Source: Micromonospora mirobrigensis
GTDB lineage: Bacteria > Actinomycetota > Actinomycetes > Mycobacteriales > Micromonosporaceae
Assembly: GCF_900091555.1 (NCBI RefSeq)
Contig: NZ_FMCX01000006.1
Span: 341,116 to 405,115 of the forward strand
Direction of reading: 5' to 3'
Length of the DNA: 64,000 bases
In this document: positions 1 to 7,280 of the stretch, piece after piece
How positions within the stretch are numbered: the first letter of the stretch is position 1
Layout: each line of letters opens with the position of its first letter
The notes under the pieces: model-generated
Told to the model about the DNA's origin: nothing
The model's input: the letters and a program-made list of their open reading frames with translations, nothing else
Databases searched by the model: none
Made by a program: the position numbers and the translations under genes

Positions 1-17
1 GGGTCCCTTCTTAACAC
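1..17 (+). repeat. Right half of dispersed GGGGCCCC/GTTAAC element (copy A, cut by window edge)
   Basis: The first bases read GGGTCCCTTCTTAACAC, matching the distal half-unit of the two-unit element that recurs through the window (compare 2031-2082 and 30820-30878). The rest lies outside the window. Confidence 0.6.
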
Positions 18-64
18 GCCCCACACCGGAAGACTTCCTGTCGACCGGTGCCCGGGTGGCCGTC

Positions 65-70
65 TAGGAT
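65..70 (+). promoter_or_regulatory. -10 box (TAGGAT) for a leaderless transcript
   Basis: TAGGAT ends 7 bases before the ATG at 78. This is the spacing at which transcription begins on the start codon itself, and it favours 78 over the in-frame GTG at 48. Confidence 0.55.
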
Positions 71-77
71 CCCGGAC

Positions 78-905
78 ATGACGACAGGGACGTTGATCAC
101 GGTTGCCCCCACCGGTGCGGAGTCGGCCAAGGCCGAGGTCCCGGCGCTGCCGGTGACCCTCGACGAGCTGGTGCTCACCGCCAAGGAGTGTGAGGCGCTC
201 GGCGCCGCCGTGGTCCACGTCCACATCCGTGACGACGAGGCGAAGCCGACCCTCGACCAGGGGCGGCTGCGGGAGACCGTCGCCGCGCTGCGGGACGGCA
301 CCGACCTGATCGTCCAGCTCTCCTCCGGCGGCGCGGTCACCGACCCGGAGTCCGCCCGGCTGGCGGTGCTCGACGCCGCCCCCGACATGGCGTCCTGCAC
401 CATGGGCACGGTCAACTTCGGCGACGACGTCTTCCTCAACCGCTGGGAGTTCATCGTCGACCTGCACACCCGGATGCAGGAGAAGGGCGTCGTCCCCGAG
501 TACGAGATCTTCGACCTCGGCCACCTCACCGCGCTCCAGCGCCTGCTCGGCAAGCACGGCCTGCCGCACGGCGGGCACGTCCACGTCGACTTCGTGATGG
601 GCGTGCCGGGCGGCATGCCGGGCACCACCGCGACCCTGGTCGCCGCCGAGCAGATGCTGCGCGACCTGCCCGAGGGGACCACCTTCTCGGCCACCGGCAT
701 CGGCCGCAGCACCATCCCGGTGATGCTGGCGTCGCTGTCGGCCGGCGGTCACCTGCGCGTCGGCATGGAGGACACGGTCACCTACGCCAAGGGCCGGCCG
801 GTGGAGTCCAACATGCAGCTGGTCGCCCGCGCGGTCGGCTTCGCCCAGCTCGCCCAGCGTCCGCCGCTGACCACCGCCGAGGCCCGTACGCTGCTCGGCC
901 TGTAA
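78..905 (+). CDS. Beta-keto acid cleavage enzyme (BKACE/DUF849, Kce-like)
   Basis: A 275-residue TIM-barrel enzyme of the BKACE family. These zinc enzymes condense a beta-keto acid with acetyl-CoA and release acetoacetate plus a CoA ester; the founding member is 3-keto-5-aminohexanoate cleavage enzyme of lysine fermentation. The HVHIRD motif at residues 47-52 supplies the two zinc histidines, GRSTIP lies near residue 214, and a Glu near 234 fits the third ligand. The start at 78 is preferred because a -10 box sits 7 bases upstream; a GTG at 48 is the alternative. No lysine-fermentation genes flank it, so the substrate is unknown. The family call is secure. Confidence 0.88.
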   Translation: MTTGTLITVAPTGAESAKAEVPALPVTLDELVLTAKECEALGAAVVHVHIRDDEAKPTLDQGRLRETVAALRDGTDLIVQLSSGGAVTDPESARLAVLDAAPDMASCTMGTVNFGDDVFLNRWEFIVDLHTRMQEKGVVPEYEIFDLGHLTALQRLLGKHGLPHGGHVHVDFVMGVPGGMPGTTATLVAAEQMLRDLPEGTTFSATGIGRSTIPVMLASLSAGGHLRVGMEDTVTYAKGRPVESNMQLVARAVGFAQLAQRPPLTTAEARTLLGL

Positions 906-916
906 GCCACGCACCC

Positions 917-943
917 GGCCGGCGCCCCTGTACGGCGCCGGCC
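917..943 (+). terminator. Hairpin after the BKACE gene
   Basis: A perfect 10-bp stem (917-926 with 934-943) with a 7-base loop lies 12 bases after the stop codon. There is no T-tract, as is usual in high-GC actinobacteria. Confidence 0.55.
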
Positions 944-987
944 CCCGCCGCTGGTCACCCCGGTGCCGGGGCCGCCGGCGTCCTCGG

Positions 988-993
988 TACCTT
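988..993 (+). promoter_or_regulatory. -10 box (TACCTT) for a leaderless transcript
   Basis: TACCTT is followed by exactly 7 bases and the GTG start at 1001. No Shine-Dalgarno sequence precedes this start. Confidence 0.5.
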
Positions 994-1000
994 CCACCTC

Positions 1001-1960
1001 GTGGGAAAGACGTACGAGGGCGGCGCGCCGCTCGCCGAGGTGGTCCGGTCCGGCTTCGTGGAAGGCTTCCACCGTGGCTCGGTGGTGGTGTTGGACGCCG
1101 GTGGGGCACCGGTGGCCAGCGCCGGTGACGTCGCGTCGCCGGTCTTCCCCCGCTCGTCCAACAAGCCGATGCAGGCGGTCGGGATGCTCAGCGCCGGCCT
1201 GTCGCTGACCGAGCCGGCCGACGTCGCGCTGATCTCGGCGAGCCACGCCGGCGAGGAGTTCCACACCGAACGGGTCGCCGCGCTGCTGGGCTCCGCCGGC
1301 CTGGAACCCTCCGCGCTGCACTGCCCGCCCGAGCTGCCGGTGGGGGAGTTGGCCCGGGAGGCGGTGCTGCGGGCCGGTGGCGGTCCGACCCGGATCCAGA
1401 TGAACTGCTCCGGCAAGCACACCGGGATGCTGCTCACCTGCCTGGCCAACGGCTGGCCGCTGGACGGCTACTGGCGGCCGGAACACCCGTTGCAGCAGCG
1501 GCTGACGGCCGCCGTCGAGGAGTTCACCGGCGAGCGGGCGGCCGCCGTCGGGGTGGACGGTTGCGGCGCGCCGGTGCTCGCCGGGTCGCTGACCGGCCTG
1601 GCCCGGGCGTTCCTGCGGCTGGTCTCCGCCGAGCCGGGGACCGAAGCGCGGACCGTGGCCGACGCCATGCGCGCGTACCCGGAGATCGTCGGGGGCACCC
1701 AGGCCGAGGACACCCGGGTGATGCGCGGCGTGCCCGGCCTGCTGGCCAAGGTCGGCGCGGAGGGGGTGATCGCGGTGGCCCTGCCGGGCGTCGGCGCGGT
1801 CGCGCTCAAGATCGACGACGGCGCGTCCCGCGCCCGGATGCCCGTGCTGGTCTCGGCGCTGCGCCGGCTCGGCGTCGACGCCCCGGTGCTCACCGAGTAC
1901 GCCGAGATCCCGCTGCTCGGCGGCGGCGTCCCGGTGGGAGCCGTCCGCCCCCTCTGGTGA
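1001..1960 (+). CDS. L-asparaginase, zinc-dependent type (Asparaginase_II, rhizobial class 3)
   Basis: A 319-residue member of the Asparaginase_II family (PF06089), unrelated in fold to the E. coli enzymes. It hydrolyses L-asparagine to aspartate and ammonia. The serine-beta-lactamase-like S-x-x-K catalytic motif is present (Ser52, Lys55 in SSNK). So are the residues that bind zinc in the Rhizobium etli ReAV enzyme: Cys136 and Lys139 in MNCSGKH, and Cys188 in DGCGAP. No signal peptide is seen, so it is cytoplasmic. It stands alone, followed by a convergent hydrolase gene. The GTG start follows a -10 box at leaderless spacing. Confidence 0.88.
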   Translation: MGKTYEGGAPLAEVVRSGFVEGFHRGSVVVLDAGGAPVASAGDVASPVFPRSSNKPMQAVGMLSAGLSLTEPADVALISASHAGEEFHTERVAALLGSAGLEPSALHCPPELPVGELAREAVLRAGGGPTRIQMNCSGKHTGMLLTCLANGWPLDGYWRPEHPLQQRLTAAVEEFTGERAAAVGVDGCGAPVLAGSLTGLARAFLRLVSAEPGTEARTVADAMRAYPEIVGGTQAEDTRVMRGVPGLLAKVGAEGVIAVALPGVGAVALKIDDGASRARMPVLVSALRRLGVDAPVLTEYAEIPLLGGGVPVGAVRPLW

Positions 1961-2030
1961 CCCCGGCCCGCGTCGCCGCTATCCGGCGCGGCGCGGTCCT
2001 TCGGGCGCGCAGCGCCGCGCCGGCCACGGT

Positions 2031-2082
2031 GTTAAGAAGGGGCCCCTGCTATACCGGAGGCGTTAACAGGGGGCCCCTGCTT
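2031..2082 (-). repeat. Dispersed GGGGCCCC/GTTAAC element (copy B)
   Basis: Two direct half-units, each with a GGGGCCCC core followed by TTAA(C), are separated by a GCCTCCGGTATAGC-like linker. On the minus strand the element begins on the base after the hydrolase stop codon (2083-2085). It also lies 70 bases after the asparaginase stop, so it could terminate both convergent genes. Confidence 0.8.
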
Positions 2083-2880
2083 TCACGCCAGGAAGTCGAG
2101 CAGGGCGGCGTTGACCGGCTCCGGGCGTTCCAGCGGCAGCAGGTGGCCTGCGTCGGGCACGTCCGGCAGGCGGGTGCCGAGCGGGGCCTCGGCGGCGATC
2201 CGGTCGGCCAGCCGGCGGATGTCGGCCAGGTCGTCGGCGCCGGTCCCGACCAGCACGGGCATCCGCAGCTCCGACAGCCGGTCGATGGCCGGCGGGTCGA
2301 GCTCGCCGACCTCGACGGCGCTGAGCGCCAGCTCGGCGGCGAGGGCCCGGCGGTCCATCTCCTCGGCGAAGCTGATCAGCTCCGGGTCGACGTCGGCCGG
2401 CTTCCGGGTCGGGCCGACCACCCAGAACCGCACCTCACCGGCGGCGGTGGCGGCGAAGTCCTCCGGGTCGACGTCGCCGACCAGTTCCTCCCAGAGCTGC
2501 TCGGTCTCCTCGGACCACTCGTTGCCGGAGACCGGCGCCCCGAACAGGGCCAGCGCGGAGACCCGCTCCGGGTACGCCAGCGCGGCGTCCACCGCCACCC
2601 GGCCGCCGAACGAGCAGCCGACCAGGGCGGCCCGGTCGATGCCCAGCGCGTCGAGCAGGGCGACCAGGTCGTCGTGGTGGGCGAACGGGGCCGGGGGCAG
2701 TTCGGAGTCGCCGTACCCGCGCAGGTCCACGACGATCACCCGGTGCCGGGCGGCCAGGGCGTCCACCTGGCCGCGCCACATCCGCCGGTCGGCGATGCCG
2801 GCGTGCACCAGCACCACCGGGCTGCCGCTGCCGATCTCGTCGTACGCGAGCCGGGCGCCGTTCACCTCGATCATGGTCAC
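2083..2880 (-). CDS. Alpha/beta hydrolase
   Basis: A 265-residue alpha/beta hydrolase fold protein. The oxyanion-hole region is VLVHAG near residue 25, the nucleophile elbow is GCSFGG near residue 89, the acid is in GTGADD near 222, and the catalytic His is in DAGHLLP near 246. The triad is complete, so it should be an active esterase, lactonase or C-C hydrolase of unknown substrate. The GTG start at 2880 has TACCGT (2887-2892) six bases upstream on the minus strand, and an ATG two codons later is the alternative. The coding strand ends directly against repeat copy B. Neighbours give no pathway. Confidence 0.82.
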   Translation of the reverse strand: MTMIEVNGARLAYDEIGSGSPVVLVHAGIADRRMWRGQVDALAARHRVIVVDLRGYGDSELPPAPFAHHDDLVALLDALGIDRAALVGCSFGGRVAVDAALAYPERVSALALFGAPVSGNEWSEETEQLWEELVGDVDPEDFAATAAGEVRFWVVGPTRKPADVDPELISFAEEMDRRALAAELALSAVEVGELDPPAIDRLSELRMPVLVGTGADDLADIRRLADRIAAEAPLGTRLPDVPDAGHLLPLERPEPVNAALLDFLA

Positions 2881-2978
2881 GGCGCGACGGTACGGACCGG
2901 ACAGCCGGTACGCAACGGCGATCTGAGACCTTGCTAACTCTGGTTAGCGATGTGCTTGCAGGAGCTAGCAGCGGGCGT

Positions 2979-2984
2979 TAGCGT
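2979..2984 (+). promoter_or_regulatory. -10 box (TAGCGT) upstream of the XRE gene
   Basis: TAGCGT ends six bases before the ATG at 2991. The region 2930-2985 also carries several TTAGC/CTAGC words (for example TAACTCTGGTTAGCGA at 2935-2950), which could be sites for the encoded regulator; no clean palindrome was found. Confidence 0.4.
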
Positions 2985-2990
2985 CGGGGC

Positions 2991-3599
2991 ATGGCCACTC
3001 CCAAGGACCTTCCCGACGTCGGCGGGTTCATTCGTGACCTGCGGCGTAACGCGAAGATCTCGCTCCGCCAGCTCGCCGAGCAGGCAGGTGTCAGCAACCC
3101 CTACCTGAGCCAGATCGAGCGCGGCCTGCGCAAGCCGAGCGCCGAGGTGCTCCAGCAGCTGGCCAGCGCCCTGCGGGTCTCCACCCCGGCGATGTACCTG
3201 CGCGCCGGGCTGCTGGACGACAAGGAGGGCCAGGGGGTGCTCGCGGCGATCGCCGTCGACCCCGACCTGACGATGGCGCAGAAGCAGTCGCTCACCCAGA
3301 TCTACGAGACCTTCCGCCGGGAGAACACGCGCCTGGCCGAGGCGACCGCCGCGGCGGACCAGGCCACCGGCAGCACCACCACCGACGGCACCCCGGCGCC
3401 GAGCGCGCCGGCTGCGCCGAGCACCGCGGCGGCCACCGTCACCCCGGCCGCCACCGGCCCGACCACGCCGGACGGCACCCCGACCGAGGCCGTACTCGAG
3501 TCGGTCGCCGTCACCGAGGCGGGCCCGGCGCCGGCCCCCACCACCAGCACCCCCGACACCAGGGCCGCCGCGGCGGCCGAGGAGGAGAAGCAGTCATGA
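2991..3599 (+). CDS. XRE-family helix-turn-helix regulator with disordered tail (Rv0474-like)
   Basis: A 202-residue protein. Residues 10-70 form an XRE/Cro helix-turn-helix (ISLRQLAEQAGVSNPYLSQI, then ERGLRKPSAEVL). The tail from about residue 120 is low-complexity Ala/Thr/Pro. It overlaps the next gene by 4 bases (ATGA), so the two are translated together. The order regulator, HBHA-like protein, DUF2516 protein is the same as M. tuberculosis Rv0474-Rv0475(hbhA)-Rv0476, so it probably controls this small operon. The DNA target is not known. Confidence 0.85.
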   Translation: MATPKDLPDVGGFIRDLRRNAKISLRQLAEQAGVSNPYLSQIERGLRKPSAEVLQQLASALRVSTPAMYLRAGLLDDKEGQGVLAAIAVDPDLTMAQKQSLTQIYETFRRENTRLAEATAAADQATGSTTTDGTPAPSAPAAPSTAAATVTPAATGPTTPDGTPTEAVLESVAVTEAGPAPAPTTSTPDTRAAAAAEEEKQS

Positions 3600-4270
3600 C
3601 CCAGCCGAAGACCAACCGCATCCCGGCCCCGCTCTACGCCGCCGCCGGCGCCGGCGAGCTCGCCCTCCAGCAGCTGCGCAAGCTCCCCGCCGTGGTCACC
3701 GACCTCGGCGGCAAGGTGGTCGCCGACCTCGGCGGCAAGGCCGTCGTGACCGGCTTCGAGCTGCGCCAGAAGGCCACCGAGACGCTGCGCACCGCCAACC
3801 AGACCGCGACCGGCCTGCGCGAGAAGGCCGTCCCGGCCGCCGACCTGGACAAGCTCCGCGAAGCCGCCGACCTCAACAAGCTCCGTGAGGTCGCCGACCT
3901 GGACAAGCTCCGCGTGGTCGCCACCCGCAACGCCGCCGTCGTGCTGGCCGGCGCGCAGGCCGCCCAGGAGCGGGCGCTCGCCGCGTACGCCGAGCTGGTC
4001 GCCCGGGGCGAGCGGGTCGTCGGGGCCGGCGTGCTGGAGGCCGCCGACACGGTCAACGCCGACATCGAGGCGACCGAGGCGCCCGCCGTGGTGACCCCGG
4101 CCGCGACCGCCCCGGCCGTCGAGGCGCCCAGCCCGGCCGAGGTGGCCGAGATCGTCGAGGCCAAGCCGAAGGCCACCCGCCCGCGGGCGCCCCGGTCGAC
4201 CGCGGTGAAGGCCACCCCGTCGGCGAAGCTGCCGAAGGCCACCAAGCGGACCCGCCCGGCCGCCGAGTAA
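3596..4270 (+). CDS. HBHA-like alpha-helical protein with lysine-rich tail
   Basis: A 224-residue protein resembling heparin-binding hemagglutinin (HbhA/Rv0475) of mycobacteria in size, position and layout: an all-helical Ala/Leu-rich body, then a C-terminal 50 residues rich in Lys, Arg, Ala and Pro. In mycobacteria HbhA is surface-associated and its methylated Lys-rich tail binds heparan sulfate; a role here in the cell envelope or in DNA or lipid binding is open. Residues 81-107 contain three 9-residue repeats of the type ADLDKLREA, suggesting an expanded coiled coil. No signal peptide is present. It is translationally coupled to the XRE gene. Confidence 0.75.
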   Translation: MTQPKTNRIPAPLYAAAGAGELALQQLRKLPAVVTDLGGKVVADLGGKAVVTGFELRQKATETLRTANQTATGLREKAVPAADLDKLREAADLNKLREVADLDKLRVVATRNAAVVLAGAQAAQERALAAYAELVARGERVVGAGVLEAADTVNADIEATEAPAVVTPAATAPAVEAPSPAEVAEIVEAKPKATRPRAPRSTAVKATPSAKLPKATKRTRPAAE

Positions 4271-4285
4271 CCGAACCGCCCGTGC

Positions 4286-4325
4286 ACGCCCCCGGATGCG
4301 TCCTGTCGGACGTTTCCGGGGGCGT
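4286..4325 (+). terminator. Hairpin between the HBHA-like gene and the DUF2516 gene
   Basis: A perfect 11-bp stem (4286-4296 with 4315-4325) with an 18-base loop lies 16 bases after the HBHA-like stop codon. It sits just before the -10 box TACCAT (4331-4336) of the next gene, so it may insulate that gene. Confidence 0.5.
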
Positions 4326-4330
4326 CGGCA

Positions 4331-4336
4331 TACCAT
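4331..4336 (+). promoter_or_regulatory. -10 box (TACCAT) for the DUF2516 gene
   Basis: TACCAT is followed by exactly 7 bases and the ATG at 4344, as expected for a leaderless start. Confidence 0.5.
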
Positions 4337-4343
4337 TGCCGGC

Positions 4344-4658
4344 ATGGCCTACGCCGCGCCGATCTTCTTCCTCGACGTCCGCTACGTGATCGAGCTGATC
4401 CTGCTCGTGTTCGCGCTGATCATCCAGGGCGTCGCGCTGGTGCATGCCATCACCCAGCGGGCCGACGCCTTCCCGGCGATCGGCACCCTGCCCAAGGGCG
4501 GCTGGATCGCCATCCTCGCGGTCTGCATGGTGCTCACCCTGCTCGGCTTCGGCCCGATCAGCCTCTTCGGGCTGGTCGGCATCGCGGCCGGCCTGATCTA
4601 CCTGCTGGACGTCCGGGTCGGGCTGCGCGACCTGCACGACGGCAAAGGGTTCTGGTGA
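4344..4658 (+). CDS. DUF2516 family membrane protein (Rv0476-like)
   Basis: A 104-residue integral membrane protein. Three hydrophobic segments are visible at about residues 13-33, 51-71 and 73-90, followed by a short charged end. It matches the DUF2516 family, which sits beside hbhA in mycobacteria and in the equivalent place in other actinobacteria. Its function is unknown. Its stop codon overlaps the GTG of the next hydrolase gene (GTGA), so the pair is coupled. Confidence 0.8.
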   Translation: MAYAAPIFFLDVRYVIELILLVFALIIQGVALVHAITQRADAFPAIGTLPKGGWIAILAVCMVLTLLGFGPISLFGLVGIAAGLIYLLDVRVGLRDLHDGKGFW

Positions 4659-5542
4659 GGAGTTTCCGCTGGCCCCCGCCGCCGGACGGCGGACCCCGCA
4701 CCTGGGGTCCCGGTCCCGGTGGGCCGCGGACCGGCCGGCCGGCGCTGCCCGAGCCGGAGACCGAGCTGGTCGCCACCCCGCACGGCGTACGGCTGGAGCG
4801 GCTGGTCACCGGCACCGGTGACCCGGTGACGGTGTTCGCGCACGGGCTGGGCAACGGCATCGCCACCACCCGCCCGTTCGGCAGCGGCGTCGCCGGCCGC
4901 AAGGTCTTCTTCCAGTTCCGTGGGCACGGCCGCTCCGACTCGCCGCCCGGCCCGTGGACCTATCTGGACCTGGCCCGGGACCTGCGGGCCGTCGCCGACC
5001 TCGGCGGCGCCACCCGGGCCTTCGGGGCCAGCCTCGGCGCCGGCGCGCTGTGCCGGCTGCTCGCCGAGAGCCCGGACCGCTTCGACAGGCTGGTGTTCTT
5101 CCTGCCGGCCGCACTCGCCACCCCGCGTACCGAGGTGGCCCGGCGGCGGATCACCGACCTGCTGGGCGCGGTGGAGAGCGGGGACGCCTCCCTCGTCGCC
5201 GACGTGGTCTCGGTGGAGCTGCCGCCCGCCGTGCGCAACACCCCGGCCGGCTGGGCGTACCTGCGCCAGCGGCTCGACCAGCTGCTCCGCGACGGGCTCG
5301 CCCCGGGCCTGGCCGGCCTGGCCGATCAGGTGCCGTTGGGCGACACCGCCACGCTGGCCAGGGTCACCGCCCCGGCGCTGGTGATCGGTTGCGCCGGGGA
5401 CGACCTGCACCCGGCGGCCGTCGCCGAGGAGCTGGCCGCCGCGCTGCCGGACGCCACCCTGCACGTGTACGACCGGCCGGGCGTGCTCTGGTCGGAACGC
5501 GCCGACCTGCGGGAGCGGATCTCCGGCTTCCTCAACGGGTAA
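4655..5542 (+). CDS. Alpha/beta hydrolase-fold protein lacking the usual catalytic histidine
   Basis: A 295-residue protein with a Pro/Gly-rich first 30 residues and then an alpha/beta hydrolase fold: VFAHGLG near residue 62, FRGHGRSD near 92, nucleophile elbow GASLGAG near 127, and an acid candidate in CAGDD near 249. Where the family normally has GH near the C-terminus it reads YDRPGVLWSER, so the triad histidine is not where expected. The activity could rest on another residue or be lost. The GTG start overlaps the DUF2516 stop by 4 bases. No substrate can be inferred. Confidence 0.72.
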   Translation: MRSFRWPPPPDGGPRTWGPGPGGPRTGRPALPEPETELVATPHGVRLERLVTGTGDPVTVFAHGLGNGIATTRPFGSGVAGRKVFFQFRGHGRSDSPPGPWTYLDLARDLRAVADLGGATRAFGASLGAGALCRLLAESPDRFDRLVFFLPAALATPRTEVARRRITDLLGAVESGDASLVADVVSVELPPAVRNTPAGWAYLRQRLDQLLRDGLAPGLAGLADQVPLGDTATLARVTAPALVIGCAGDDLHPAAVAEELAAALPDATLHVYDRPGVLWSERADLRERISGFLNG

Positions 5543-5553
5543 CGTCGCCTGTC

Positions 5554-6291
5554 ATGGGCGTCACACACCACGGACGTACGCACCGACTCGACCTCGCCGA
5601 CCCCACCCTGCGGGAGTGGGAGTGCACAGTGCTGGCCGCCGACCCGGAGCAGGGCATCGTGCTGGACCGCTCGGCCTTCTATCCGGGCGGGGGCGGGCAG
5701 CCGCCGGACCACGGGGTGCTGCTCTGGCAGGGCGTGCAGACCCGGATCGTCGGCACCCGCAAGGGCGACGACCTCTACCTGATCCCGGCCGAGGGTGATC
5801 CGCTGCCGCCGGTCGGCACGGTGGTCGCCGGCGCGGTCGAGGACGAGCGGCGGACCCGGCTGATGCGGACCCACTCCGGGTTGCACGTGCTGTGCGGGGT
5901 GGTGTTCCGCGACTTCGGCGCGCTGGTCACCGGCAACTCGATGGAGCCCGGCGAGGCCCGGATGGACTTCAACCTCCCCGAGGTCCCGCCGGACTTCAAG
6001 ACCCGGATCGAGGAGCTGGTCAACGCCGAGGTGGCGGCCGACCGGTCGGTCGCCGTCCGGGTGCTGCCGCGCGCCGAGGCGCTCGCGCTGCCGGACATCG
6101 TCCGGACCCAGTCCAACCTGATCCCGCCGGACGAGCAGGAGGTGCGGATCGTCGACATCGTCGGGTTGGACGTGCAGGCCGACGGCGGCACCCACGTCGC
6201 CTCGACCGCCCAGATCGGCAAGGTCCAGGTGGTCAAGGTGGAGAGCAAGGGCCGGGCCAACCGCCGGGTCCGGGTACGGATCGTCGACTGA
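5554..6291 (+). CDS. AlaX-like alanyl-tRNA editing protein
   Basis: A 245-residue stand-alone editing protein related to the editing half of alanyl-tRNA synthetase; it hydrolyses Ser-tRNA(Ala) or Gly-tRNA(Ala). An N-terminal beta-barrel segment carries FYPGGGGQPPD near residue 45, and the tRNA_SAD part carries HSGLHVL near 109 (zinc HxxxH) and DGGTHVAS near 211. In many homologues the second zinc motif is CGGTH; here the Cys position is Asp. A weak -10 box TAACGT lies 8 bases before the ATG. It is not linked to alaS in this window. Confidence 0.85.
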   Translation: MGVTHHGRTHRLDLADPTLREWECTVLAADPEQGIVLDRSAFYPGGGGQPPDHGVLLWQGVQTRIVGTRKGDDLYLIPAEGDPLPPVGTVVAGAVEDERRTRLMRTHSGLHVLCGVVFRDFGALVTGNSMEPGEARMDFNLPEVPPDFKTRIEELVNAEVAADRSVAVRVLPRAEALALPDIVRTQSNLIPPDEQEVRIVDIVGLDVQADGGTHVASTAQIGKVQVVKVESKGRANRRVRVRIVD

Positions 6292-6320
6292 CCCGAGGCC
6301 CACGAAGTCGCGGCGGAAAA

Positions 6321-6337
6321 CTGACACCGGTTGTCAG
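6321..6337. promoter_or_regulatory. 17-bp inverted repeat (operator candidate) before the SDR gene
   Basis: CTGACA-CCGGT-TGTCAG is a perfect 6-bp inverted repeat with a 5-base centre, 23 bases upstream of the ATG at 6360. TTGTCA inside it could serve as a -35 box, so a bound protein would block transcription. The cognate regulator is not obvious; the nearest is the WYL protein encoded convergently downstream. Confidence 0.5.
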
Positions 6338-6359
6338 GTATCCCGGTCAAGCTGGTGCC

Positions 6360-7280
6360 ATGACGACGACGACACCACTGACGGGCAAGGTCGCGCTGGT
6401 GGCCGGGGCGACGCGGGGCGCCGGCCGGCAGATCGCGATCCAGCTCGGCGCGGCCGGGGCCACCGTCTACGCCACCGGCCGCAGCACCCGCGCCAACCGC
6501 TCGGAGATGGACCGGCCGGAGACCATCGAGGAGACCGCCGAGCTGGTCACCGCGGCCGGCGGCACCGGCATCGCGGTCCAGGTCGACCATCTCGTCCCCG
6601 AGCAGGTCCGCGACCTGGTGGCCCGGATCGACGCCGAACAGGGCCGCCTCGACGTGCTGGTCAACGACGTGTGGGGCAGCGACCACCTGATCACCTGGGA
6701 GAAACCGGTCTGGGAGCAGCCCCTGGAGGCCGGCTTCCGCACCCTCCGGCTGGCCGTGGACACCCACATCATCACCAGCCACTTCGCGCTGCCACTGCTG
6801 ATCCGCAACCCGGGCGGCCTGGTGGTGGAGATCGGCGACGGCACCAAGGCGTACAACGACACCAACTACCGGCTCTCCGTCTTCTACGACCTGGCCAAGG
6901 TGTCGGTGAACCGGCTCGCCTTCACCCAGGCGCACGAGCTGGAACCGCACGGCTGTACCGCCGTCGCGATCAGCCCCGGCTGGATCCGCTCCGAGTTGAT
7001 GCTGGAGCACTTCGGGGTCACCGAGGCGAACTGGCGCGACGGCACCGCCAAGGACCCGCACTTCGCCATCTCGGAGACCCCGGCGTACGTCGGGCGGGCG
7101 GTCGCCGCCCTGGCCGCCGACCCGGACCGGGAGCGCTGGAACGGCCGCTCCACCGACTCCGGTGAACTGGCCACGGAGTACGGCTTCACCGACCTCGACG
7201 GCAGCCGGCCGCAGGGCTTCCGCTACATCGTGGAGGTGGTCGACGCCGGCCGCCCGGCGGACGTGACCGGCTACCGCTGA
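6360..7280 (+). CDS. SDR-family NAD(P)-dependent oxidoreductase
   Basis: A 306-residue short-chain dehydrogenase with a long C-terminal extension. The nucleotide-binding motif AGATRGAGR lies at about residues 15-23 and VNDVWGSD near 100. The catalytic Tyr and Lys are in FYDLAK near residue 180. An extended insert and C-terminal tail resemble a subgroup close to bacterial relatives of human DHRS1, substrates unknown. It starts 23 bases after a 17-bp inverted repeat, so it is probably regulated separately. It overlaps the convergent WYL gene by 10 bases at the 3' end. Confidence 0.83.
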   Translation: MTTTTPLTGKVALVAGATRGAGRQIAIQLGAAGATVYATGRSTRANRSEMDRPETIEETAELVTAAGGTGIAVQVDHLVPEQVRDLVARIDAEQGRLDVLVNDVWGSDHLITWEKPVWEQPLEAGFRTLRLAVDTHIITSHFALPLLIRNPGGLVVEIGDGTKAYNDTNYRLSVFYDLAKVSVNRLAFTQAHELEPHGCTAVAISPGWIRSELMLEHFGVTEANWRDGTAKDPHFAISETPAYVGRAVAALAADPDRERWNGRSTDSGELATEYGFTDLDGSRPQGFRYIVEVVDAGRPADVTGYR

